Origin: Oncomelania hupensis
Lineage: Eukaryota > Mollusca > Gastropoda > Littorinimorpha > Pomatiopsidae
Assembly: GCA_036898135.1 (NCBI GenBank)
Contig: JBAHVR010000323.1
Span: 62,001 to 126,000, forward strand
DNA: 64,000 bases
Reading direction: 5' to 3'
Each line of letters starts with the position of its first letter. The first letter of the stretch is position 1. The translations under genes and the position numbers were made by a program. The notes under the pieces were generated by a model, which saw only the letters and a list, made by a program, of their open reading frames with translations, did no database searches and had not been told where the DNA came from. Shown one piece after another: positions 45,061-56,000 of the stretch.

Positions 45061-45194
45061 TTTCATACAGTAAAACATTAAACTACAGTGTTTTGTGGAA
45101 AGTGTCATTTGTGGACTTACTGTGTCTTGGCTTCACAGGGCAGAATTCGCAAGTTAAGGTCCCTAATTGAAAGGCTTTGTTTATCATTGGCCAA

Positions 45195-45310
45195 AACAGC
45201 AACATCTGAAAAACACAACTAATATTAGGTAGGTTGGGTTTGGGCGCGCCACAGGTTGCGTCTTGAGCCTTCCTCAGGCGATGCGGCCCAGAATATCCCT
45301 ATAAGAAGAG
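45195..45310 (-). repeat. inverted fragment of the A/B block
   Basis: CTAATATTAGGTAGGTTGGG, TTTGGGCGCGCCACAGG and ATGCGGCCCAGA are the complement of 12990-13080 (and 33440-33510), diverged. It shows that this part of the block is itself a dispersed repeat. Confidence 0.5.
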
Positions 45311-46070
45311 ACAATAAAGTGCCAAAACAACAACAACTACAACCGCCTTTACCCTAAAATTCCCATTGCTTTGACATTACCCGATGATGACGTGGGCTTT
45401 CCTTTCTTAAACCAACCTCTACAGTTGGAATTTTCTATTTTGGTTCTGACATGGAGTGATTTCCCCTGATAAACAGTACATGGAATACCATAGCCGTGTG
45501 GCCTTTGACCCTATTTGTGAGTGAACCACGAAGCTGAAGCGTGTGTCCTGGGTGTCTGGGATAGGGGAGGATCTACGTTATCAACCTAAAACTAAAAGCC
45601 TAATGAGCAATTGTTTTGTTACGGGTTCTGTCTCATAATGGCATTGGAAGCTACTATTTTCAGCTCCGGAATGTTGGTTAGCTAGCCAGATGTTGTTGCT
45701 ATTAAGAGCCACAAAACCTACAGCGTTTCCTATCGTATCCTATCCCATCACTCCAAACAGTGCAGTTAGCAAACACAAATGACATGCAACGACTATGATA
45801 TGATTAGTAGTCATGTCTTACTAAAGTATTCCAAAGGTAAACGTTGAAAACATCAAATGTCGCCCTTTCCATGTCTATTATTAGATGAAAACTCTTAGGA
45901 AACCAATATGGTATGTGTATTTTAATTTTAAAGTGTTTTAAGAGGCGTCTTCTAAATGATGTAAATTTAGATGCTGGAGAGTGGATATCTTCAGGAAAGT
46001 TATACATGTATTTCCACAAAATGGAATTGGGATAAGCTAGACTATTTCTAGGTCTTGTGAACCCTTCGCT
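45311..46070. other. intergenic repeat fragments
   Basis: Includes another copy of the dispersed repeat described at 1040 (45365-45480). At 45910-45985 the minus strand reads [16 protein letters not shown], also found at 14273 and 34684 beside the CT tracts of A and B. No gene is called. Confidence 0.4.
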
Positions 46071-46247
46071 GAAGACACTTCATTACACTATCAAAATACA
46101 GACTTCAATACTCTCTCCTCCTCCTTACAAAAAGGGGCTAGAGAACAACATGAATGGACAGAGTACAACCACATAGCCCTCAATCCAGACAAAACAAAAT
46201 CCATGTTTTTTACAAGACAACGTGGATGGGGACGAGAATATTGATTT
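46071..46247 (+). pseudogene. LINE RT fragment
   Basis: An open frame EDTSLHYQNTDFNTLSSSLQ ... HIALNPDKTKSMFFTRQRG matches the region just after the catalytic YADD box of RT (the N-x-x-KT-K-x-M signature). It is 58 codons and then a stop. It belongs to a family different from the others in the window. Confidence 0.55.
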
Positions 46248-46831
46248 AGTGTAGAGATCCCTATTAAAAATAATGGAATCTCTGTATTGCATTTACTCTA
46301 ATTGGCTACAACGTCATTTTCATAATTATATTTGTGACTCACGCGCATAAGATTTTTTCTATTGATTGTTTCATTCATTTATCAACCTAGCTCGACAGGA
46401 AGTGTTAAAACAATTTGCAAACAAAGTTGATGCATCGCCATTTTTTTAAGGACTCATCGGGTCGTGATGACATTTTTTGCATAGGATAGGATTTACTTCA
46501 TAAAGTCAGGTAAACTAATGTCTACAGAATTTAGCAGGACATGTGTAAAAAATCAGCAATTTCATTAATTAGACAGTTCGCTCCCCGGACTGTGTATTGT
46601 GTAAATCTGTCATAAAAAGATGGTCGCCATATTGGTTTCCTAAGATTTTTCATCTAATAATAGACATTTATAGGGCGACATTTGATGTTTTAAACGTTTA
46701 CAGTAAACACAATTAATTACGTCTGCTGCTTAAAGTTTAGATTAAGTTGGAGTTCACTATTTAAAACATTTTATTATGGCACAAGCATTCCCATACACAC
46801 ACATACAAACATAAACACAATCAAACATACA
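46248..46831. other. AT-rich intergenic, no gene seen
   Basis: No recognisable feature. Confidence 0.4.
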
Positions 46832-46998
46832 CGTGGCAGTCGCTATATAAGCTTAGAGTCTAGAAGCAGCCCTACTAGAGACGATCAGCCTAGTGTTGTC
46901 TACACATGCTAAATCTTACCACAAAACTAATTCGCTGTACAGTTTGTGTGCATCGCTAGCAAAGTTTACTGGTACGCTGTTTTCTCTTTCAATTTTTT
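46832..46998 (+). promoter_or_regulatory. promoter-like repeat with TATA box, copy 2
   Basis: Same 165-base sequence as 26047-26212, with TATATAAG at 46844 and TTTACTGGTACGC near 46965. Confidence 0.5.
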
Positions 46999-47096
46999 TA
47001 AATTAACCTATTTAATTAATGAATTAATTAAATAAGTGGGATATTTATTTACTTAATTAAGTAAGTATTTACCTATTTATTTCTTGTATTGTATTT

Positions 47097-47100
47097 CTTC

Positions 47101-47140
<40 letters not shown>

Positions 47141-47145
47141 TTCTT

Positions 47146-47229
<84 letters not shown>
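47097..47229 (+). repeat. (CTTT)n and (ATT)n microsatellites
   Basis: CTTT at 47097-47138 followed by ATT at 47147-47229. Confidence 0.95.
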
Positions 47230-47230
<1 letters not shown>

Positions 47231-47364
47231 AAATCTTGGCTAGCCAATTAGTTAACAAACTTGGCGGGAATTCTCCTCTCCGCCTTGAAAAGAAAAATGT
47301 AAATCAATACGTCCAAACTGTGTAGAATTAAACATTGCTGGATGTCTTTACAGTCTGAACATTT

Positions 47365-48810
47365 TTATTTCAATCAATCAATCAATATTTCATTTATTGT
47401 CTATTCACACATTCAGGTGATATTAGACATTAATTAATAACACAACAATATAAATCAAATCACAACTAAGAAATCTTATAACAAAATGAAATGAAAGGGT
47501 AAGAAGGATTTAACACCAAACTATAAAAGTCTACCAATAGGAGTCATTGCAATAATTTTCACAACTGCTGTTATCTGTGAATGATGTAATACATCATCTA
47601 TAGAATGTCCATATTCAGTCAAATGATGTCCTTGGTTTTCGTACATTGCATTTAGAACTGGACATTCAAATAAAAGATGGTAAACTGATATATTTTTGCC
47701 ACACATACACTGTATATCTGCTGAATATTTAGTATTCCATGAGTTCATTCTTAACTTGTATATTAATTTTGACAACTGTCGTGAACAGTTCGGTATAGTA
47801 ATCTTTTTAATGCTAGTATCTTGACATACTACTTTTTCTAATAAGGAATACATTTCAGAACAACACATACTCAAATTGTTGACAGAAATGGAATCTAATG
47901 ATCTTAGTGCTCCCTCTTTGGCTAACGTGTCACACACTTCATTCCAATGAATTCCACAATGTGCTGGAACCCAACAGAAATCAACAACTATACCTCTAGA
48001 GAATATACAATGGATCATATGTTTAATTTCATATATGAATTCATTTCTTACTTTGGAATTACCATGTTTTAAAGCATACAAAACCGCTTTTGAATCGACA
48101 CAAATCAGTAAACCTAAGAGCTCTAACGGTAAAGTCATAATGTAATTTAGAGCCATTACAATAGCATAAAGCTCACTCGTAAAGATAGAAAACCCCTTTC
48201 CTAGATAATATGAGCGTCTTACATTTAATGCAGGAATGATAAAGGCCGATCCACTATCTAAAGAATCTAATACCGAACCATCTGTAAAAATCTTCAAATG
48301 GTGTAAATAAGTATTTGCAATATGCTCTTTTACCTCAGTAACTAAGAGATTAGTGTTATCATCTTTTTTAGTTACACTATAATCAATGTTAAAATTTGCA
48401 TTTCTGTGCTCCCATGGTGGAATAGGTGATATTAATGGCATAACAGGAATTTCTGTGATATCAATGTTACACTTTTCAGAAAGATCTTTTGTGTAGTTCT
48501 TAATTGGCTGCAACTAATTAATATGTTTAGTTCTTTTGGGATAGTCCTCTGCATCTAAAAAAATTTCGTCTTGTACTGAATTAGGGACAGATAAACATCT
48601 TAGTACATATTTTGAAGTTGCTAATTGACGTTGTTGGTTTAAGGGTAAGATGCCAGCTTCTTGGTATGTTTTAATTGTATTAGCATGAAGTGGAACACCT
48701 AATGCAACTTTAATAGCTCTACTGTCGATGCTTTGTAATTTATTTAATAAAGTATTGTTTGTTGAAAAGTTCACATACCCTTGAGACTTATCCATCAAGT
48801 CAGAAGCATG
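47365..48810 (-). mobile_element. RNase H-bearing LINE, 5'-truncated
   Basis: Minus-strand 3' half of an I/Nimbus-like LINE: RT thumb, RNase H and a C-terminal zinc region, then a 3' untranslated region that resembles 58012-58120 and ends in an (ATTG)n tail (about 47373-47387). It is the same family as the nested LINE at 58000-60724. Confidence 0.8.
47521..48798 (-). pseudogene. LINE ORF2: RT thumb, RNase H; one nonsense codon
   Basis: RNase H cleaves the RNA strand during element replication. In one frame: SRAIKVALGVPLHANTIKTY (thumb), a TAG at 48514-48516, then IFTDGSVLDSLDSGSAFIIP (first catalytic Asp), FTSELYAIVMAL (Glu), LICVDSKAVLYALK (Asp) and WVPAHCGIHWNEVCDTLAKE (His and last Asp). 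The RNase H active-site set is complete. The C-terminal QCMCGKNISVYHLLFECPVL resembles a zinc motif. The homologous position at 59100 has a Tyr codon, so the TAG is a single nonsense change. Confidence 0.85.
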
Positions 48811-49514
48811 TCTCTTTCTAAACTGCTGTGATGGTTTTTAGAAATATATCAAAGGGGACCAGCCCCATCCCTGCTTTGAATACTTTGACATATTTAAAGG
48901 ATGATAAATGATACAGCGATTGATGGAATTGAGTCCCAGTGTATAAAACTCTATAAATCAACCCTTCCCCAACAGTGAACAGACGTAACACTGCAATGCT
49001 GAACTGAACTTCCCCCTCCCACCAACACCCTTCTTAAATACCCTCCTTCAGGAAGCTAGTTAATTATATGATGAATTAGTATTGCTGACAAAGGTCAAAC
49101 ACAATAGTTGTTTAAATCATTGTTGTTTAGTTCTCCATCTCCAGCTAGAAAATAGTCTATCATTAAGGAGAAACTTAAGAGAAGAAAATTGCTTGAAATA
49201 AAGCGTACTACTTTTATGTCTTCCTATCATTACCTTTTTAATACAGTCGAACATTAGAGGTCTTAAAGCCAACTACGAACAGTTGCTCCTGCTTAAAGTA
49301 ATAACATAAAATAAACACCGACCTTGTGTAATTTGTCTCCAGAAAACTCTTCTGAGTCCTTATAAAATACTTCAGTTGTGTGGATACTCTTGCTTGCAGT
49401 CCAACGTTTTTCGTGAGAACGCTTTGTGCGTTCGTCAGACATGTTATCTAGCCCAATTACATTGACCACGCCCCTAGAGGCGATCGCTGCTCAAGTATTT
49501 TTTTAAAACACTTT
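48811..49514. other. intergenic, small hairpin at 49418
   Basis: No gene. GAACGC-TTTGT-GCGTTC (49418-49434) can form a six-pair stem with a five-base loop. Confidence 0.4.
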
Positions 49515-49858
49515 AACAGTCTGTTTCTTGTATTTATCCCCTTCAAAAATCATATGCAAAGCTGACTTATTAAACTTGATAGACCAACTCCCATCTCGCT
49601 TTGTGATTGCTGGGGATATGAACGTAACTATTCTTGATGGGGAAGTAACCATCAAAATCCCCAAGGCAATATTTTTTAGGATGTTGTCGATGACCCCTGT
49701 ATTTAAAATTCAGATTCTCCTTCACGTATTGTAGTCATTTAGGAACGTTTTCTAATTTAGACCTGGCAATCTGTGACGCTTCTCTTGTTTTTTTTACCTG
49801 GATTGTAAACTCATTCGGATCTCTGTGGGAGTGACCATTTTCCTTTTTTTTAAGTTTC
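49515..49858 (+). pseudogene. LINE endonuclease fragment
   Basis: CKADLLNLIDQLPSRFVIAG DMNV (49558-49625) is the G-D-x-N motif of an AP-like LINE endonuclease. It is followed in shifting frames by pieces that look like DLAICDAS and DLCGSDHF motifs (49760, 49815). Frameshifts are numerous. The family is probably that of the RNase H-bearing LINEs. It abuts an unrelated CR1/L2 element. Confidence 0.55.
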
Positions 49859-51863
49859 TAGAAGGTCAATCTGAAGAACTATAGACCTGTCTCAAACCTC
49901 TCCTTCCTGTCCAAAGTCATAAAAAAATTGTTCTCAAACAACTGTTTGCCTACCTATATGATAACGCTTTACTTTGCCCCAACCAGTCTGCCTACCGACC
50001 CTTCCACAGCACTGAGACAGCCCTCCTAAAGGTAACCAATGATCTGTTGCTTGCCTTAGGTAATGGTAACGTCTCCATTCTCATCTTATTAGACCTTTCA
50101 ACCGCCTTTGACACAGTCGACCACCACATTCTCTTTAACAATCTTCAACACTACTTTGGAATTTCTGGCTCAGTCCTGGGTTGGTTCCACTCATATCTTT
50201 CTGACAGCAGTCACTGTCGATGGCTGTTTCTCCAGCATAGCAGACTTGGCGTGCGGAGTGCCTCAGGGTTCCGTTTGGGGCCGGTGTTATTCACTCTGTA
50301 CACCAAGCCACTGCTTCTGCTCGGAAAGCAAGCTATTGAGAGTCAGTCATTCGCAGATGACACACAACTTTATAAATCCACTGCCCCCTCTCTCATTAAT
50401 TCCACTGTTCAGACTTTGGAGAATGTGACGGGGGTTTTATTGTTGCTGGGCTCTGCACAATGGACTGCTATTCCCCACTCGTCTTAGTCTATGGGGATCG
50501 CTTGACGTCCTATCTCTCTCCTTGAACCAACCAGAACTGGTTCTATCCAACCTGGCTGTGTTCTCATTGGCTGAAACATCTGAGTGGCTATAAAATTCGA
50601 AACACCATCGTAGGCTGCGATGATGTCACTAACTGTGCTTGCATCAAGTTACAACTGTGTTACGCTTGATCACTTCTGTCGTCTGCTTTAGAGTAACAGT
50701 AACCTTCTAAGCCTACACTGACTAAACAAGCAAAAGCTAAAATGCAGTGGAAACGGGGCTCTTGTTACAGAGAACTGCATCACAGATATTAAGTCATGGA
50801 TGACACTCAACAAGCTTAAGCTTAATGATGATAAAACTGAGGCCCTCATTATTCACAAGCACAACATCTCCTCCTCACTCTCGCCTCTCCCAATATCACT
50901 TACAGTAGGGACAACAAACATTCAGTTCTCATCCTCAGCGAGAAATCTCGGCTACATTCTCTCCGATGACCTGTCCTTCAACAACCACATCTCCAACGTC
51001 TGTCGCTCTGCATATATGGCCATACGCCAAATCAGATCCTTTCACCACTAGTCACTGCCACCAAAACCCTAGTCTGCGCTCTTGTCCTTTCTCGTCTTGA
51101 CTATTGCAACTCTCTCCTCGCTGGCTCCCCAAAACACATCATTGACAAACTACAAAAGGTTCAGAACTCAGCAGCTAGACTAGTATTCCGAGCATCACAC
51201 CTCTACTACATTCTCTTCACTGGCTTCCTGTGCAGGCACACATAGATTACAAACTCTCTGTTCTCTGTCGCAACTTCTTCTCAGATTCTTGTCCTTCCTA
51301 CCTTGCTGATCTACTGTCTGTCTACTCTCCTTCACGCACTCTAAGATCTTCTGATGACACTCGCACACACAAGGTTCCCGTCACCCGCACTGTAAGACAT
51401 ACGGCCAACGTGCATTCGCTTACTCTGCACCCAAGCAGTGGAATTCCCTTCCCTCCAATACACGCAAAATACAATCAACACAGGCATTCAAAAAGGCCCT
51501 CAAAACCCACCTCTTCAAACTGCATTATTCACACTGATTTGTATCCCGCTGCCATTCTCTCCTCTTTTGTTTTTTGTCTGATCCATAAGTGTGTGTACAG
51601 GGCTGTAAATATGTATACTGTTTTCCTTTCCTGGGTCTAACCGGGCATATAATTAGTTGTGAATCGGTTATTGTTTTGTTTCTATTTTTGTCTTTTTTTA
51701 CATAGTAATGTTGTAAATAGTTTTCATTTTTACTGTTCCGTCTTTTCGTGTATCGTAGCAAAAGCGATGTTTGATCGAGTGCATATATTTTTATGTAATG
51801 ACTATGTAAAGTGCGGTGAGTCTGGTCGTAGCCTGGAGTACCGCGCTAAATAAAAATCCGTTA

Positions 51864-51937
<74 letters not shown>
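49859..51937 (+). mobile_element. CR1/L2-type LINE, RT to 3' end, split by a solo LTR
   Basis: Motifs in order: NYRPVSNLSFLSKVI (49879), STETALLKVTNDLLLALG (50009), LILLDLSTAFDTVDHHIL with the first catalytic Asp (50083), SFADDTQLYKS (50348) with the catalytic DD, the solo LTR (50424-50769), KSWMTLNKLKLNDDKTEAL (50793), ARNLGYILSDDLSFN (50940), SRLDYCNSLLAGSP (51092) and PSYLADLLSVYSPSRTLRSS (51296). The 3' end has GCTAAATAAAAAT and a (TTA)n tail (51860-51937), as is usual for L2. Several frameshifts. The endonuclease is missing. Confidence 0.8.
50424..50769 (+). mobile_element. 346-base solo LTR (family 3) within the L2 RT
   Basis: Starts TGTGACGGGGGTTTTATTG and ends CTCTTGTTACA, flanked by GAGAA (50419-50423 and 50770-50774). 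CTATAAAATTC near 50589 is a TATA box. Taking out the LTR and one GAGAA would put the RT reading frames on both sides in register, which confirms both boundaries. Fragments of the same family are at 4486 and 42808. Confidence 0.85.
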
Positions 51938-51940
<3 letters not shown>

Positions 51941-52861
51941 CCCAGCTATGCTGGAATTAAAAAAACACAACAGATTGGTACAATTTGGAGACTTGTCGAA
52001 TTATCAATGTTTTACAAAGTGAATTGGCAAATATTTACATTTGTGTATACATCACGTGTTTATAGAGTTAAACACAAGCAATGGCTGTTGACATGTAGTG
52101 GGTACTATATTTCCTAGTTCATTAATATTTTGGTGATGAGATTTTGCTATCTAAAGACTGGAGAACAGAAGGCTGTTCTCGTGTGCATCTGAGAGTGTTT
52201 GTGATTGGATGGATGAAATAGGGCTAGGATAGAATATTAGTGGAATGAAAGATAGATTGTGAAAAAAGTGTGAATGCTATATTGTGCCATGGAAATATTG
52301 TTACGCTGTAGGCGACTTCTGTTTCTCACTGTGGTGATTCTGGATTCTCTTCATGACAGACACGGTAATTTGAATATTTATATTTTATGATTTACTTGTT
52401 GGAAATATAATATTGAAATTAATTTTGTAAAAAAATAAAATATTGTCATAACTTGATACATGTAATTTTCTGTCAGACCGGGAATGGGGTTGCTTCAGAG
52501 AAAATAAGATTATATTATAGATGAGGTATTTCTTATTTTATTACTCTAGGACTTATAGTTGTTGTTTTTTTAAATATAGTTTTTTTTAATTCCGTTTTAA
52601 ATTTTATTCTACTATCTTGAGTGAGATCGAGAAAGAAGAGAACCATACAATTAGCAAAACGTATATTGTTGTTGTGTTCCCACTGCTGTGTATTTTACGT
52701 CTTCAGTGTTTCAAGTTTACCTCTCTGTCTCAACTTGGTAATGGTATAAGAAAGGCCTTTTGATGAATGCGTGTATACGTGAAATTGGAACATTAAAAAG
52801 TGTGTACAAACTAATATAAATTTGTAAGAATCTTCCGAGAATAAAGCTAATTATTTTATAA
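51938..52861. other. AT-rich intergenic, no gene seen
   Basis: No coding, RNA or repeat signature was recognised. Confidence 0.4.
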
Positions 52862-53370
52862 CACGCACGAGAAATGTATGGCACAATGACATTCTAAATT
52901 CCGAAGATCCAACTTTGGAGTTTTCTAATATAATAGAATGTGCTTCCGAAAATAAACCCAAAACATCTATTGAAAGCAATGCTCCAAAGACTTCTTGGTT
53001 TAATGAAGAATGCAAGACCCTTCATCACCAAAGGAAACAAGCACAAGGAATTTTCTTTCAAAATCCTGCTGCTAAAAATAAATAAATTTAATCACCAGAA
53101 GCTGCAAGCCAAAACTAGGTATCTCTTTAAACAAAAACGGCGCCAATCATGGAAACAATTCTGTTCTACACGTCATACCAAAACCTCTTCCAAAGCAGTC
53201 TGGAAAATAATAAAAAGAATTAAAGGAAAAACAATCCAATGCTGTGATTCAATGTCTGAAAAAGCATGGACTATCTCTGAGGTAGCTGATTTGTTGGCCT
53301 CTACCATCCATCACAATTCGTCATCTGCTCATTATTCCCACAAATTCCAGTACATCAAAGATTAAAAACA
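52862..53370 (+). pseudogene. LINE ORF2 linker fragment
   Basis: KTSWFNEECKTLHHQRKQAQ (52990), a frame change, then KLQAKTRYLFKQKRRQSWKQ (53100) and KTSSKAVWKIIKRIKGKT (53180). The W-[FW]-N-x-E-C and VWKxIKRIxGK signatures mark the segment between endonuclease and RT in I-like LINEs. It ends before the RT. It may be the same family as the element at 58000. Confidence 0.65.
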
Positions 53371-54250
53371 AAAAAACCCGAGAACCCTGCTGTATTGAAT
53401 CCGATAATTGTGAACCATATAACCTTCCATTTTCTATGGAAAATTTGACAAATTCGATCTTGAAATCCAATAACCTGCTTCCGGCACGCGAACTTGTTTT
53501 TTTCCAACCTAGTTCCAGTCATTCGCCGAAAAAGGCAATTACCGAAGTCGAACGAAGGCTCTCTGAGTCGAGCGAAGCTATCCGATGTTTTACGAACGAA
53601 TGCTGGCAGGACTACTTGAAACCACAGGCTGGGAAGTCTCGTCTGTCGTAGGCCTCAATTACATTCTATACTACGTACATATGAAAGAGGCCCACGAGTT
53701 TACAAAGACAAAACAAAAACGACTTCAGAGCCTGTGGTGAAACATCCGTGCATAAAAATAGCCGCTGTTGCTTCTAGATCTAATTCTGTTTCGATCAGCA
53801 AAGCTTCAAGCTCTAAGTCAAGTCGAGATTCGACTTTTGAAGCAGTATTATTATTATTTTATGATGATTAATATGCTGACACAGTTAGTAATAAAGAGTA
53901 AAAGCAATACAGAACACATAATGCACACATACAACGTATATCAACAATAAAACCAAAACAAAACTTCAAAGCACTACGGATACGTTGATGTCCCTTCAGC
54001 GCAACAAGGTAAAGCAAGTTTATAATGGTCTCAAAAAACCGTGACATTTTTATTGCAAGCACCAAAGCAATTTTAACAAATGTTGCGTGACAGGCGGAAA
54101 TTTCCATAAATCATCTGAAACTTTGGTAAACCTATTAAAAAAAAGAAAAAATAACCAGTAACATCATCTGAATATTTCGGGTTACACTCAAATTCAGCAA
54201 AAAACAAACACAATGTCACTGACCATATTTACACCATTGAGCACGCACAG
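53371..54250. other. intergenic with one arm of an inverted repeat
   Basis: 53475-53560 is an imperfect inverted copy of 55420-55500. No gene was recognised. Confidence 0.4.
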
Positions 54251-54282
54251 CAGCACACTATTCTTTTTTTTTAAAAGTAGGA

Positions 54283-54310
54283 ATAATAATAATAAAAACA
54301 ATAATAATAA

Positions 54311-54380
<70 letters not shown>

Positions 54381-54420
54381 CAAAACAAATAAATTAAATA
54401 AAGATTTAACTAAATAACTA

Positions 54421-54479
<59 letters not shown>

Positions 54480-54480
54480 G
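54283..54480 (+). repeat. (AAT)n and (CTA)n microsatellites
   Basis: AAT with interruptions to about 54376, then a pure ACT/CTA tract at 54420-54479. Confidence 0.95.
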
Positions 54481-54690
54481 CGAAGTTGTGGTCTTGATTT
54501 TGTGGTCCTGATTCGTCTCTTTGCAGTCCGCTGGACCCTGTAAGCAATGAATAACTAACTATTAATTTAACTCTGATCTCGAGTTATCAAAAAAATTCGC
54601 TTAGCCTACTCGTCCTCCTCCGGAAATTTAAAGATTCGAATATTATAAAGTATAGGCCTAAATATTATTAATTAGAATAGATATAGTTTG

Positions 54691-55050
54691 TCCTATCCTA
54701 TCCTGTCCCATAACCCGAAGGTCGTAGGGGCACCACAGATGATCGCTTAACCAGCATACTCCATCTTTCTCTGTCCTCAGCAGCCCTCATGGCTTCGCTC
54801 AGTGTCAAACCAGTCCATTCTCGAATGTTGTCCTCCCACCTCTTTTTCGGTCTCCCCCTTCTTCTACCTCCTTGCACTGTGCCTTGCAGAATGGTCTTTG
54901 CAAGGCCTGATGATCTGGTGACGTGGCCATACCATCGGAGTTTCCGTTTCTTCACCACTGTGAGCAGGTCATCGTGTTGTCCAATGGCTTGTGTGATGGT
55001 CTGTCGGACTTCAACGTTGGTGATGTGTTGGGTATAGGAAATGCACAGAA
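54691..55050 (-). mobile_element. LINE 3' fragment (GGATA-tail family)
   Basis: The minus strand encodes LCISYTQHITNVEVRQTITQ, KLRWYGHVTRSSGLAKTILQ and RGRPKKRWEDNIREWTGL to PLRPSGYGTG with no lesion, then the tail GGACAGGATAGGATAGGAC. This is the least damaged C-terminus of the family in the window, with the 5' side cut at about 55050. Confidence 0.8.
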
Positions 55051-55419
55051 GTTTGTACATTTATATATAATAAACAAACAATACAAGTCTAATAATTATA
55101 TTCAGCTAGTGAGCTTCTTCGCTGCGCGGAGACTGACTTATAATATATAATGTAGATTAAGCCTATGTATACTGTATAACAGTGTCTACTTGGCTCTAGG
55201 CAGGAAATGGGGAAGGCTACTGCTGAGAACTAACAAAATTCAAATCAAGGAACGCAACTATTAAATGTGGTCGATAATAATTATGCTCATATTAAAAAAG
55301 TATACCATTGCGAAATGCTAATCTGTGTAAATCGAACAGAATTAGAAGCAACAGCGATCACTTTTAATGTCAACTAGTTGTAGTCATGCAAGCATCATTT
55401 CGTAACACATTGGAGAGCT

Positions 55420-56000
55420 TTGTTCGACTTCGGTGATTGCCTTTTTGGGCGAATGACTGGAACTAGGTTGGAAAAAACAAGTTTCCGGCCAGGCCAATAT
55501 CAGTTGTGGTTTAGCCTATAACAGCGCGGTGTCTTTATCAACGTTATATGCATCGCGCTATTCTAAACATCGCGCTTTCATTCAAAACTGCTACATAAAT
55601 AAAAAATAAAGTGTATATATTCTAATAGAGAATTTAATGCTGCGTCTAACATTTATATGCTATAAGGGATCTGAAAAATATATCTGAAATTATTGCATCC
55701 AGTTAGTTTAAACATAACAGAGACAAAGTATAAGGCCTAAGTATCGTAAGGTAAGAAATTATTGTAGCCAGCACGGCTGCACTTGTAATTCGCCACTTTC
55801 TCAGGATGTGTCTTAGAAGTTATAGACAATAATTCAGCCAATACACACCACATAAAACACATGTCATCTGTGTTTTTAATATTTACAACAGCCTTCTTGT
55901 TTTAAATTTCTATAGAGAGAGGGATGTAATAAGACTTTTCTTGAATCGGTTTGTACTTTGTTAGCGATTCTAAAGTTCCTTCTGTCCATCCAGAACCTTT
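55420..56000. repeat. inverted-repeat arm and 260-base direct repeat
   Basis: 55420-55500 is inverted relative to 53475-53560. 55520-55780 recurs in direct orientation at 61190-61455 (ATATATTCTAATAGAGAATT, TAATGCTGCGTCTAAC, AACATAACAGAGA). Neither contains a coding frame. Confidence 0.6.

Noticed and set aside
54789..55037. 82-codon plus-strand gene
   Set aside because: Antisense of the LINE C-terminus; recurs at 38738 and 63906 for the same reason.
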